Source: Pseudomonas nitroreducens TX1
GTDB lineage: Bacteria > Pseudomonadota > Gammaproteobacteria > Pseudomonadales > Pseudomonadaceae
Reading direction: 5' to 3'
DNA length: 57,366 nucleotides
Assembly (NCBI RefSeq): GCF_000313755.1
Contig: NZ_AMZB01000129.1
Coordinates: 1-57,366, forward strand
Of the stretch, positions 16,379 to 23,553 are shown in pieces; the first letter of the stretch is position 1, and each line of letters starts with the position of its first letter. Position numbers and translations under genes: made by a program. Under the pieces are notes generated by a model that ran no database searches, was not told the origin of the DNA, and saw nothing but the letters and a program-made list of their open reading frames with translations.

Positions 16379-17419
16379 CTATGAAGCAGGCGCCCGAGTC
16401 GTTTCGGGTGTGGTCGCTCCAGCGCGCGGGGGCCTGCGAAACTTCCGCACCGTCTCCACAAACGGCGTCACGATCAGGCTCCACAGCGACGAATACTTCT
16501 CGTCATCCTGCTCACCGGCGCCGAACCGGATCGGCTCCGGCGCGCGCTGGGTGACGTAGAGCGTGCCGAACATCCAGTCCCACAGCGACAGGTTGATGCC
16601 GAAGTTCCGGTTGAAGTGGCGGGGCGCGTCGCTGTGGTGGATCTGGTGCTGGGCGGGGCTGTTGATCACGTGCTCCACCACCGGTCCGAACGACAGCCAC
16701 ACATGGCTGTGCCGCAGGTTGGTGGCCAGCACATTGAACAGCAGGATCATGTAGGTCACGCCGAACAGCGTATAAGCGCTGATCTGCCCGCCGCAGGCGT
16801 ACCAGAAGATGCCGGCGTAGGCGCCCAGCAACACGGTCCCGGCCAGCTTCGCCGCCAGCTTCTCCACGAAGTGCACGCGGCTCGCCGTGATCGGCGTCAG
16901 CACTGCCGCCGAGTGATGCACCTTGTGGAAGGCCCACAGCCAGCGCGAGTGGAAGGCCCGGTGTACCCAGTAGTTCTTGAAGTCGCTGACCAGGAACACC
17001 CCGAAACCATAGAGCAGCGACAGGCCGAGGTTCGTCCCCATCTGCGGCCGCGCGCCCCACAGGTGGGTGAAGAAGGCGATGTAGTCGCCCGAGCGCAGGA
17101 TGTAGGGATCGACCAGCCCGATGATGGGCACCAGCAGCGCCACGTTGAGGATGCCGCGCACCAAGTAGTAGCGGTAATCCAGCAGCGCCGACCGGTGGAA
17201 ATTCACTCGGTTGCCGCCAATGAACTGCCAGAACGACGCCGCCTCCGTCAGCCCCCGTTGCCGGCGGAAGCGGAATACGGCATAGGCGATGGCGTAGGAG
17301 CACAGCAGGAACACCACGCCGACGCGGCCGCTGAGGTCGAAGAGGCCGGCGATCTGGTTGGTGATGGGGGTGATCACCCACTCGGTGAAATGACGGTGGA
17401 GGTGCGAGAGATCGGGCAT
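16379..17419 (-). CDS. Fatty acid hydroxylase / sterol desaturase superfamily membrane protein
   Basis: The 346-residue integral membrane protein starts at the ATG at 17419. It has the di-iron histidine boxes: HRAFHSRWLWAFHKVHHS (HxxxH and HxxHH) and QHQIHHSDAPRHFNRNFG, plus WDWMFGTLYVT at the usual position. Several hydrophobic helices precede the first box. Members hydroxylate or desaturate lipids using O2 and a di-iron centre. The substrate is unknown. A frame continues upstream to 17554 without a family match. A short, degraded copy of its 3' part lies about 740 bases downstream. Confidence 0.88.
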   Translation of the reverse strand: MPDLSHLHRHFTEWVITPITNQIAGLFDLSGRVGVVFLLCSYAIAYAVFRFRRQRGLTEAASFWQFIGGNRVNFHRSALLDYRYYLVRGILNVALLVPIIGLVDPYILRSGDYIAFFTHLWGARPQMGTNLGLSLLYGFGVFLVSDFKNYWVHRAFHSRWLWAFHKVHHSAAVLTPITASRVHFVEKLAAKLAGTVLLGAYAGIFWYACGGQISAYTLFGVTYMILLFNVLATNLRHSHVWLSFGPVVEHVINSPAQHQIHHSDAPRHFNRNFGINLSLWDWMFGTLYVTQRAPEPIRFGAGEQDDEKYSSLWSLIVTPFVETVRKFRRPPRAGATTPETTRAPAS

Positions 17420-17730
17420 GGGCGTCAGGCGTTGATCGTGTCGGTAAGCCGCGGCCTTGAGGCCTGCAGTCGAGTTTGCGACCCGTGAAGTCGCTTGTTC
17501 TTGTTGGCGTGACAAAGCGGAGCACTGGGGCCGGAGTGCTTCATACGCTGCCACGCATGTCGATCAGGATGGGACGTGGCGGTTCCTGCTGTCAAAGCCT
17601 GAGATCGCTGGAGCAGGGACTGTCGACAGGAGGTCCTGAGCGTTCAGACCCGAGAACAGAGCCGAGATGAAGATGGGTGAGGGATAGCGCGGGAGAGAGG
17701 GCGGGGAGGATTGGCGGTTTGGAGTGGGGT

Positions 17731-17970
17731 GGGTTCGCGAGCTCGCTCCTACATAAGTGGGCGGCTGCGATTCCGGAGTTGGGCGTTGCCCTCTCCCCAG
17801 CCCTCTCCCTGAAGGGAGAGGGGGCAGTCTGTGCCGGCTGACAGCTTGGTTTTATCCTGTACAGGCCCCTCCACAGACGTGCGCGTGCGCCGCTAGCTGT
17901 CCTTGCCGGCTGATGCTGCTGGTTCTCCTTGCGCCGGACCGGTCCCCTCTCCCTTCAGGGAGAGGGGCTC
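17731..17970. repeat. REP half-unit and paired GAGAGGG elements in the 17420-17986 gap
   Basis: GGTTCGCGAGCTCGCTCCTA near 17732-17751 is a REP-type half. A forward GAGAGGG element lies at about 17790-17826 and a reverse one at about 17940-17970, with GCCGGCTGACAG between them. Bases 17420-17730 have no credible coding frame or clear regulatory motif. Confidence 0.75.
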
Positions 17971-17986
17971 CTGCCGGCTGCCGGGG

Positions 17987-19612
17987 TCAGAAGATGTAGT
18001 CCGTGGTCAGGAAGTTGGAGTCGCGGTCGCGGATGATCTGGCTGATCAGTTCCTTGTTAGCGTCGGTGAAGCGGGTGGCCACCAGGGTGCGGATGGAGAA
18101 GGTGCGCAGGGCGTCGTGCACGGAGAGGGTGCCTTCGGCGGAGTTCTTGCGGCCGTTGAAGGGGTAGCTGTCCGGGCCGCGCTGGCACTGGGCGTTGATG
18201 TTGATGCGGCCGACCTGGTTGACGAAGGCGTCCACCAACGGGCCGATCTGCGCGGGGTCGTCGCCGAACAGGCTGAGCTGCTGGCCGTAGTCGGACTGCA
18301 GCACGTAGTCGATCACTTCATCCAGCTCGCGGTAGGGCACCACGGGCACCAGCGGGCCGAACTGTTCTTCGTGGTAGAGCCGCATGTCCGCGCTGACCGG
18401 GCTGAGCAGTGCCGGGTAGAAGAAGCTTTCGCGGCTTTCGCCACCGCCGGGGTTGATGACCTGGGCGCCCTTGGCCAGCGCGTCCTGCAGCAGGCCATCG
18501 AGGTAATCGACCTTGCCCGGCTCGGGCAGCGGCGTCAGCGACACGCCCGGCTCCCAGGGCATGCCGGGTTTGAGTTCGGCGAGCTTGGCGCTGAACTTGT
18601 CGAGGAAGCCGGGCAGCACGTCTTCGTGGACGAAGAGGATCTTCAGGGCGGTGCAGCGCTGGCCGTTGAAGGAGAGGGCGCCGGTGATGGCTTCGCTGAC
18701 GGCGTTGTCGAGGTCGACGCTGGGCAGGACGATGCCGGGGTTCTTGGCGTCCAGGCCCAGGGCGGCGCGCAGGCGGTGCGGGCGCGGGTGGAGCTTCTTC
18801 AGGTCGGCGGCGCCGGAGTGGGTGCCGATGAAGGCGAAGACGTCGACCTTGCCGCTGGCCATGAGCGCGCTGACGGTCTCGCGGCCGCGCCCGTAAATCA
18901 CGTTGATGACGCCCGGCGGGAAGCTGTCGCGGAAGGCTTCGAGCAGCGGGCGGATCAGCAGTACGCCGAACTTGGCGGGCTTGAAGACCACGGTGTTGCC
19001 CATGATCAGCGCCGGGATCAGCGTGGTGAAGGTCTCGTTCAGCGGGTAGTTGTACGGGCCCATGCACAGCGCCACGCCCAGCGGCACGCGGCGGATCTGC
19101 CCGAGGGTGCCCTGTTCCAGCTCGAAGCGGCTGGAGCGGCGGTCCAGTTCCTTGAGCGCCTGGATGGTGTCGACGATGTAGTCGCAGGTGCGGTCGAACT
19201 CTTTCTCCGAGTCCTTGAGGTTCTTGCCGATCTCCCACATGAGCAGCTTGACCACGGCCGTGCGCTGCTCGCGCATGCGGCCGAGGAAGCGTTCGACGTG
19301 GGCGATGCGCTCGGCCACGCGCAGGTTGGGCCACAGGCCCTGGCCGTTGTCGTAGGCGGTGACGGCGGCGTCCAGCGCGGCGAGGGCGGCCTCGGCGTCC
19401 AGCAGCGGGGTGCTGCCGAGGATGACCTGTTCATTGCCCTGGTCGGTGGCGAGGAAGATCGGGCTGCGCACCGGGGCGAGCGGGCCGTCCCAGCGGAGCA
19501 GTTGGCCGTTGACCAGGTATTCGCGCTGCTCGACGGGGGCGTCGGGGCGCCAGGTTTCGGGGATGTCGTTGAGGTAAGGGAAGAGGCGGTCGAGTTTGTT
19601 GTTGTCGTGCAT
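17987..19612 (-). CDS. gapN: NADP-dependent glyceraldehyde-3-phosphate dehydrogenase (GapN-like ALDH)
   Basis: The 541-residue aldehyde-dehydrogenase-superfamily protein has MGPYNYPLNET (Asn188 oxyanion residue), GRGRETV, and catalytic Cys320 in FNGQRCTALK. A late EEQFGPLVPVVPY block is conserved in the superfamily. It resembles the gene next to the gluconate operon in P. aeruginosa annotated as GapN, which would oxidise glyceraldehyde-3-phosphate to 3-phosphoglycerate with NADP. The usual general-base motif LELGGK reads LGLDAK here (Gly286 where Glu is expected), so the mechanism may differ. The ALDH call is certain; the exact substrate is inferred from context. Confidence 0.85.
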   Translation of the reverse strand: MHDNNKLDRLFPYLNDIPETWRPDAPVEQREYLVNGQLLRWDGPLAPVRSPIFLATDQGNEQVILGSTPLLDAEAALAALDAAVTAYDNGQGLWPNLRVAERIAHVERFLGRMREQRTAVVKLLMWEIGKNLKDSEKEFDRTCDYIVDTIQALKELDRRSSRFELEQGTLGQIRRVPLGVALCMGPYNYPLNETFTTLIPALIMGNTVVFKPAKFGVLLIRPLLEAFRDSFPPGVINVIYGRGRETVSALMASGKVDVFAFIGTHSGAADLKKLHPRPHRLRAALGLDAKNPGIVLPSVDLDNAVSEAITGALSFNGQRCTALKILFVHEDVLPGFLDKFSAKLAELKPGMPWEPGVSLTPLPEPGKVDYLDGLLQDALAKGAQVINPGGGESRESFFYPALLSPVSADMRLYHEEQFGPLVPVVPYRELDEVIDYVLQSDYGQQLSLFGDDPAQIGPLVDAFVNQVGRININAQCQRGPDSYPFNGRKNSAEGTLSVHDALRTFSIRTLVATRFTDANKELISQIIRDRDSNFLTTDYIF

Positions 19613-19670
19613 GACTCATCCTTCGGAAACGGTGGGGACTGGTCTGTTTTAGTCCGTGCGGGCGATTAGG

Positions 19671-19682
19671 TAAATCGATTCA
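19671..19682. promoter_or_regulatory. LacI-type operator-like palindrome upstream of gapN
   Basis: TAAATCGATTCA is a near-perfect palindrome with a central CG, the form of LacI-family operators, 59 bases before the gapN ATG. It differs from the GntR-type sites nearby, so another LacI-family repressor may act here. Confidence 0.35.
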
Positions 19683-19718
19683 GCAAGCGATGCGACGAAA
19701 GGCCGGATGGTGGCTTTG

Positions 19719-19896
19719 GTAGGGCGTATAACGCTCCGCGTTATACGCCGATTGACTGTGGTTTCAGGGCGCCGCGAACCCAGCGATGAAGCGATGGCGC
19801 AGGCAAGGTGTAGCGGCCTGACCGTTCGTGGTAATCCGCCGGGAGTTTCGGTGCTCGGGATCCGGCGGATAACGCGTACCGCGTTATGCGCCCTAC
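19719..19896. repeat. Two GTAGGGCG..ATAACGC palindromic repeats
   Basis: At 19719-19749, GTAGGGCGTATAACG faces CGTTATACGCC. At 19862-19896, CCGGCGGATAACGCG faces GCGTTATGCGCCCTAC. The same class occurs at 48801-48877. The 558-bp gap 19613-20170 is otherwise occupied by another repeat (20105-20163) and possibly one small gene. Confidence 0.7.
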
Positions 19897-20033
19897 GGGT
19901 GCGAGGGCGTGTGGGTTGGCGCGGGGGGCGGTTGCAGCAGTTCCTGCTGCTCGGCGTAGCGGGCGCGGATGTCGAAGTCGCGGGGCCAGGTGGGGTGCGC
20001 GGGTTGGGCTTGCGGAGTTGCGGAGGAAGTCAT
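19893..20033 (-). CDS. Possible 46-residue protein (uncertain)
   Basis: A short frame starts MTSSATPQAQPAHPTWPRDF and ends in a Pro/His-rich tail (PPPAPTHTPSHP). AGG lies about eight bases before the ATG. It sits downstream of, and in the same direction as, the gluconate permease gene. Its stop codon falls inside a palindromic repeat. The DFDIRARYAEQQELL segment looks protein-like, but there is no family match I recognise; it may be chance. Confidence 0.3.
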   Translation of the reverse strand: MTSSATPQAQPAHPTWPRDFDIRARYAEQQELLQPPPAPTHTPSHP

Positions 20034-20104
20034 GGGCGATACCTCGTTGCAGGAATCCGGTTGGCAAACGGTGTGGCGTTCGCCGGGTGGTTTGGAGCCG
20101 GAGG

Positions 20105-20163
20105 TGATGGGTATCGCTGCGCTCCACGCCATCCTATGGGCGAGCGGAGCGATACCCATCGAT
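20105..20163. repeat. REP-like inverted repeat next to the gluconate permease stop
   Basis: GATGGGTATCGCTGCGCTCC (20105-20124) is mirrored by GGAGCGATACCCATC (20146-20160) around ACGCCATCCTATGGGCGAGC. It ends seven bases before the permease stop at 20171 and probably acts as the transcript end. The same family is seen at 7372-7447. Confidence 0.75.
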
Positions 20164-20170
20164 CAATGCA

Positions 20171-21523
20171 TCAGACGAGCAGCGACAGCAGCAGGATGAA
20201 GCCCAGGCCGACCACCGAGAGGATGGTTTCCATGGCGGTCCAGGTCTTGAAGGTCTCCATCACGCTCATGTTGAAGTACTGCTTCACCAGCCAGAAGCCG
20301 GCGTCGTTGACGTGGGAGAGGATCAGCGAGCCGGCGCCGGTGGCCAGCACCAGCAGCTCGCGATTGACGCCGGGGATCAGGTTGATGACCGGCACCACAA
20401 TGCCTGCGCCGGTGATGGTGGCGACGGTGGCGGAGCCTGTGGCGATGCGGATCACCGCGGCCACCAGCCAGGCCAGGAGGATCGGCGAGATCTGCGCGTG
20501 CACGGCCATGTGGCCGATCACGTCGCCCACGCCGCTGGCCACCAGCATCTGTTTGAAGCCGCCGCCTGCGCCGATGATCATCACGATGGCGGCTGTGGGC
20601 GCGAGGCTCTGGTCGAGCAGCTTGAGGATCTTCTTCGAGTCGAAGCCGCGGGCGTGGCCGAAGGTATAAAGCGACAGCAGCAGGGCCAGCAGCAGGGCGG
20701 TGATCGGGTGGCCGATCATGTCCAGCCAGGCGCGGACGATGTGGCCGTCGGCAAGCATGACGTCGGCAAAGGTTTTCAGCAGCATCAGGAACACCGGCAG
20801 CAGCACGGTGAACAGGGTGACGCCGAAGCTGGGCAGGTTGCTGGTGTCCGGCTCGTGGGCGATCTGCGCCACCAGCTCCTCGTTGGGCTGGCCGGGAATT
20901 ACCTTGGCGATCCACGCGCCGAAGATCGGGCCGGCGATGGCGGCAGTGGGCAGGGCCACCAGCAGACCGTAGAAGATGGTCTTGCCGATGTCCGCGCCGA
21001 ATACGCCAATGGCCAGCAGCGGGCCCGGGTGCGGCGGCACCAGGCCGTGCACGGCGGAGAGGCCGGCGAGCAGCGGGATGCCGATCTTGATCAGCGACAC
21101 ACCGCTGCGCCGGGCGACGATGAACACCAGCGGCACCAGCAGGATGAAGCCGATCTCGAAGAACAGCGGAATGCCGACGAGGAACGCGGCGAGCATCATC
21201 GCCCAGTGCACGCGCTGCTTGCCGAAGGCCTGGATCAGCGTGCGGGCGATCTGATCGGCGCCGCCGGACTCGGCCATCATCTTGCCGAGCATGGTGCCCA
21301 GGGCGAGGATGATGCCGACGAAGCCGAGCACGCTGCCGAAGCCGTCCTGGAAGGATTTGACGATGGTCGCCACGGGCATGCCGGAGGTCAGGCCGAGGAA
21401 GCCGGCGGCGATGATCAGGGCGACGAAGGGATGGATCTTGAAGCGGGTGATCAGCAGGATCAGGCCGATGATGGTGACCACCGCGTCCAGCAGCAGATAG
21501 GTCTCGTGGGACATGCCGAGCAT
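20171..21523 (-). CDS. gntP: Gluconate permease (GntP family)
   Basis: The 450-residue protein has about 12 hydrophobic helices. GntP-family features include LITRFKIHPFVALIIAA near the start, IPLFFEIGFILLVPLVF, GLSAVHGLVPPHPGPLLAIG, GAGGGFKQMLVASGVGD and IATGSATVATITGAGIV. It imports gluconate with protons across the inner membrane. The ATG at 21523 has GGAGAG just upstream. It is the distal gene after gntK on the same strand, with its own GntR-type palindrome 70 bases before the start, so it can be controlled separately from gntK. P. aeruginosa annotations use gntP or gntT for the equivalent gene. Confidence 0.92.
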   Translation of the reverse strand: MLGMSHETYLLLDAVVTIIGLILLITRFKIHPFVALIIAAGFLGLTSGMPVATIVKSFQDGFGSVLGFVGIILALGTMLGKMMAESGGADQIARTLIQAFGKQRVHWAMMLAAFLVGIPLFFEIGFILLVPLVFIVARRSGVSLIKIGIPLLAGLSAVHGLVPPHPGPLLAIGVFGADIGKTIFYGLLVALPTAAIAGPIFGAWIAKVIPGQPNEELVAQIAHEPDTSNLPSFGVTLFTVLLPVFLMLLKTFADVMLADGHIVRAWLDMIGHPITALLLALLLSLYTFGHARGFDSKKILKLLDQSLAPTAAIVMIIGAGGGFKQMLVASGVGDVIGHMAVHAQISPILLAWLVAAVIRIATGSATVATITGAGIVVPVINLIPGVNRELLVLATGAGSLILSHVNDAGFWLVKQYFNMSVMETFKTWTAMETILSVVGLGFILLLSLLV

Positions 21524-21592
21524 GGGGCTCTCCTGTTGTTGTCGTTGTGTGCCGGAGCGGCTCTTCTCTGGGGACAGAGAGTTGGTGAGTTG

Positions 21593-21606
21593 AGATAGCG
21601 CTATCT
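21593..21606. promoter_or_regulatory. GntR operator upstream of gluconate permease
   Basis: AGATAGCGCTATCT is a perfect 14-bp palindrome followed by TTAGTGGGC. Read on the other strand, the flank plus half-site gives ACTAAAGATAGCGCT. It matches two other sites in the block (22170 and 22323), and as I recall it fits the published P. aeruginosa GntR consensus (AC, AAG, TAGCGCT). Confidence 0.8.
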
Positions 21607-21630
21607 TTAGTGGGCAGGCGCTATCGGGAT

Positions 21631-22152
21631 TCAGTCGCTGGAGTGCTGGCGCCACCAGAGGTGGGCGGCTTCGGCCAGGTCCGCGACCGGGCGGGTGGCA
21701 TCCAGGTGCAGGGTCAGCGGTTCGCTCAATGGTGGTTCGAGGGCGGCGAACTGGCTGTCGATCAGGCTGGCCGGCATGAAGTGGCCGGGGCGGGTGGCAA
21801 CCCGTTGCGCGGCGGTTTCCGGCGTCAGTTCGAGGAACACCACGCCCAGGCCGGGCACGGCGCGGCGCAGGCGTTCGCGGTAGATCAGCTTGAGCGCGGA
21901 GCAGGTGAGCACCGGGCGCTGCCCGGCGGCGATGGCTTTCTGCAGCTCGGCGGCGAGGGTGTCGAGCCAGCCGGCGCGGTCATCGTCGGTGAGCGGGATG
22001 CCGGCGCTCATCTTCTCGATGTTGGCGGCGGGGTGGAAGGAGTCGCCTTCGATGGCGTAGGCGCCATTGCGCAGGCACAGAGCCTCGCTGACGCTGGATT
22101 TGCCGCATCCGGCGACACCCATGATGAGCACGGCGTCGATGGCGGTGGTCAT
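21631..22152 (-). CDS. gntK: Gluconokinase
   Basis: The 173-residue P-loop kinase has Walker A GVAGCGKSS, the substrate block EGDSFHPAANIEKMSAGIPL, then TDDDRAGWLDTLA and CSALKLIYRERLR, with VFLELTPE and RPGHFMPASLIDSQFAALEP later. The length equals that of thermoresistant gluconokinases. It phosphorylates gluconate to 6-phosphogluconate, feeding the Entner-Doudoroff pathway. The start is taken at 22152; an in-frame ATG at 22164 is also possible. A GntR-type palindrome ends 18 bases before the start, so repressor binding would block transcription directly. Confidence 0.93.
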   Translation of the reverse strand: MTTAIDAVLIMGVAGCGKSSVSEALCLRNGAYAIEGDSFHPAANIEKMSAGIPLTDDDRAGWLDTLAAELQKAIAAGQRPVLTCSALKLIYRERLRRAVPGLGVVFLELTPETAAQRVATRPGHFMPASLIDSQFAALEPPLSEPLTLHLDATRPVADLAEAAHLWWRQHSSD

Positions 22153-22169
22153 GGAGGGCCTCATGGCTG

Positions 22170-22183
22170 AGACAGCGCTGTCT
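22170..22183. promoter_or_regulatory. GntR operator upstream of gluconokinase
   Basis: AGACAGCGCTGTCT is a perfect palindrome followed by TTGGTGGGC, nearly the same flank as the permease site. It lies immediately before gntK. Confidence 0.8.
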
Positions 22184-22322
22184 TTGGTGGGCGTAACGAA
22201 AAGCATCGGCTGCCTCCGTATTCTTGTCATTCTAGTCGGTGTGTCTCGCGCTCTCGGCAGAGGTGATCTGACGGCGGGCGAGGGACCGGTTGAGCCGGCC
22301 TCAGGCAATTGCCCTGATCGTG

Positions 22323-22336
22323 AGACAGCGCTACCT
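22323..22336. promoter_or_regulatory. GntR operator upstream of gntR (autoregulation)
   Basis: AGACAGCGCTACCT, followed by TAGTGCC, is a slightly imperfect version of the two operator palindromes above. It lies 33 bases before the gntR ATG, so GntR probably represses itself. Confidence 0.75.
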
Positions 22337-22369
22337 TAGTGCCTCGATTTTTATTTGGCAATACGCCTG

Positions 22370-23413
22370 ATGACCGCCCAAAAGAACGATAAGAAGAACG
22401 ACAGGAACTCCCGCACCACCGGAAAACCCACGCTCAACGACGTGGCGCGTCGCGCTGGAGTAAGCCCGATCACCGCCTCGCGCGCCCTGCGCGGGGTGAG
22501 CACGGTGGCCGAGGAACTCTCGGAAAAGGTCCGACAGGCGGCCAGCGAACTGGGCTATGTGGCCAACCCGGCTGCCCGAGCGCTGGCCTCCAAGCAGAGC
22601 CACAACATCGTGGTGCTGGTGCCGTCACTGGCGAACCAGTTGTTCATCGAAACCCTCGAAGCCATCCACGCGGTGATGCATCCGCGCGGCCTGGAAGTGC
22701 TGATCGGCAACTACCACTATTCCCGCGACGAAGAAGAGAACCTGCTGCGCAACTACCTCGCCTACCAGCCGCGCGGTTTGTTGCTGACCGGCTTCGACCG
22801 CACCGAGAGCGCGCGGCGGATGATCGAGGCCAGCGGTGTGCCGAGCGTCTACATGATGGACCTGGACCCCGGCGCGGGGCTGCATTGCGTAGGCTTCTCG
22901 CAGATTCGCGCGGGGGAGGCGGCGGCCCGGCACCTGCTCAAGAGCGGCCGCAGGCGCCTTGCCTATATCGGCGCGCAGCTGGACCAACGCACGCTGCTGC
23001 GGGGCGAGGGTTACCGTCGCGCGCTGCAGCAGGCGGGCGTCTATGACCCGGCGCTGGAGGTGCTGACGCCGCGTCCGTCTTCGGTTGGCTTGGGCGGCGA
23101 GCTGTTCCGCCAGTTGCTGGCCAGTCACCCGCAGGTGGAAGGCATCTTCTTCGGCAACGACGACCTGGCCCAGGGGGCGTTGCTGGAGGCCATGCGCCAT
23201 GGGATTCGCATCCCCGAACAGGTGGCGGTGCTGGGCTTCAACGACCTGCCCAGCTCGGAGTTCATGGTGCCGCGCCTGTCCAGCATCCGCACCCCGCGCA
23301 AGGCCATCGGCACCCATGCGGCGGAACGCCTGCTCGACCTGATCAACGACAAGCCGGTGAGCGAACCGGTGATGGACCTGGGCTTCGAGTTAATGGTGCG
23401 CGAGAGCAGCTGA
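22370..23413 (+). CDS. gntR: LacI-family transcriptional regulator of gluconate genes
   Basis: The 347-residue protein has an N-terminal helix-turn-helix (TLNDVARRAGVSPITASRAL) and hinge helix (ANPAARALASKQS), then a periplasmic-binding-protein-like ligand domain with FFGNDDLAQGALLEA and VAVLGFNDLPSSEF. ATG 22370 is chosen over an in-frame TTG at 22355. It is divergent from gntK and the permease gene. Three matching palindromes lie before gntK, the permease gene and gntR itself. In P. aeruginosa, GntR represses the gluconate genes and is released by gluconate or 6-phosphogluconate. The functional call rests on this context. Confidence 0.9.
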   Translation: MTAQKNDKKNDRNSRTTGKPTLNDVARRAGVSPITASRALRGVSTVAEELSEKVRQAASELGYVANPAARALASKQSHNIVVLVPSLANQLFIETLEAIHAVMHPRGLEVLIGNYHYSRDEEENLLRNYLAYQPRGLLLTGFDRTESARRMIEASGVPSVYMMDLDPGAGLHCVGFSQIRAGEAAARHLLKSGRRRLAYIGAQLDQRTLLRGEGYRRALQQAGVYDPALEVLTPRPSSVGLGGELFRQLLASHPQVEGIFFGNDDLAQGALLEAMRHGIRIPEQVAVLGFNDLPSSEFMVPRLSSIRTPRKAIGTHAAERLLDLINDKPVSEPVMDLGFELMVRESS

Positions 23414-23506
23414 GCCACCTGTGGCGCATCCGAGGACTGCCGCTCAGGGTGAGTCGGTGTCGCGGCCGTAGGGTGGCTTCCTTCTGCAAACTCATCGAGC
23501 GGCCAG

Positions 23507-23533
23507 AAAAAAGCCCCGCACTGGGCGGGGCTT
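23507..23533 (-). terminator. Intrinsic terminator of the SSF symporter gene
   Basis: On the minus strand a 9-bp stem AAGCCCCGC / GCGGGGCTT with a short loop is followed by TTTTTT. It lies 21 bases after the symporter stop and may also end gntR transcription coming from the other side. Confidence 0.85.
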
Positions 23534-23553
23534 GCCGTCTGTCGCTCGGGCGA

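Noticed and set aside
15957..16484. Intact small genes in the 15.7-16.4 kb gap
   Set aside because: Frames are short, interrupted by stops, and align with ends of MFS and hydroxylase genes, indicating remnants.
17903..19669. 588-codon plus-strand frame opposite gapN
   Set aside because: Shadow of the ALDH gene; no recognisable protein features.
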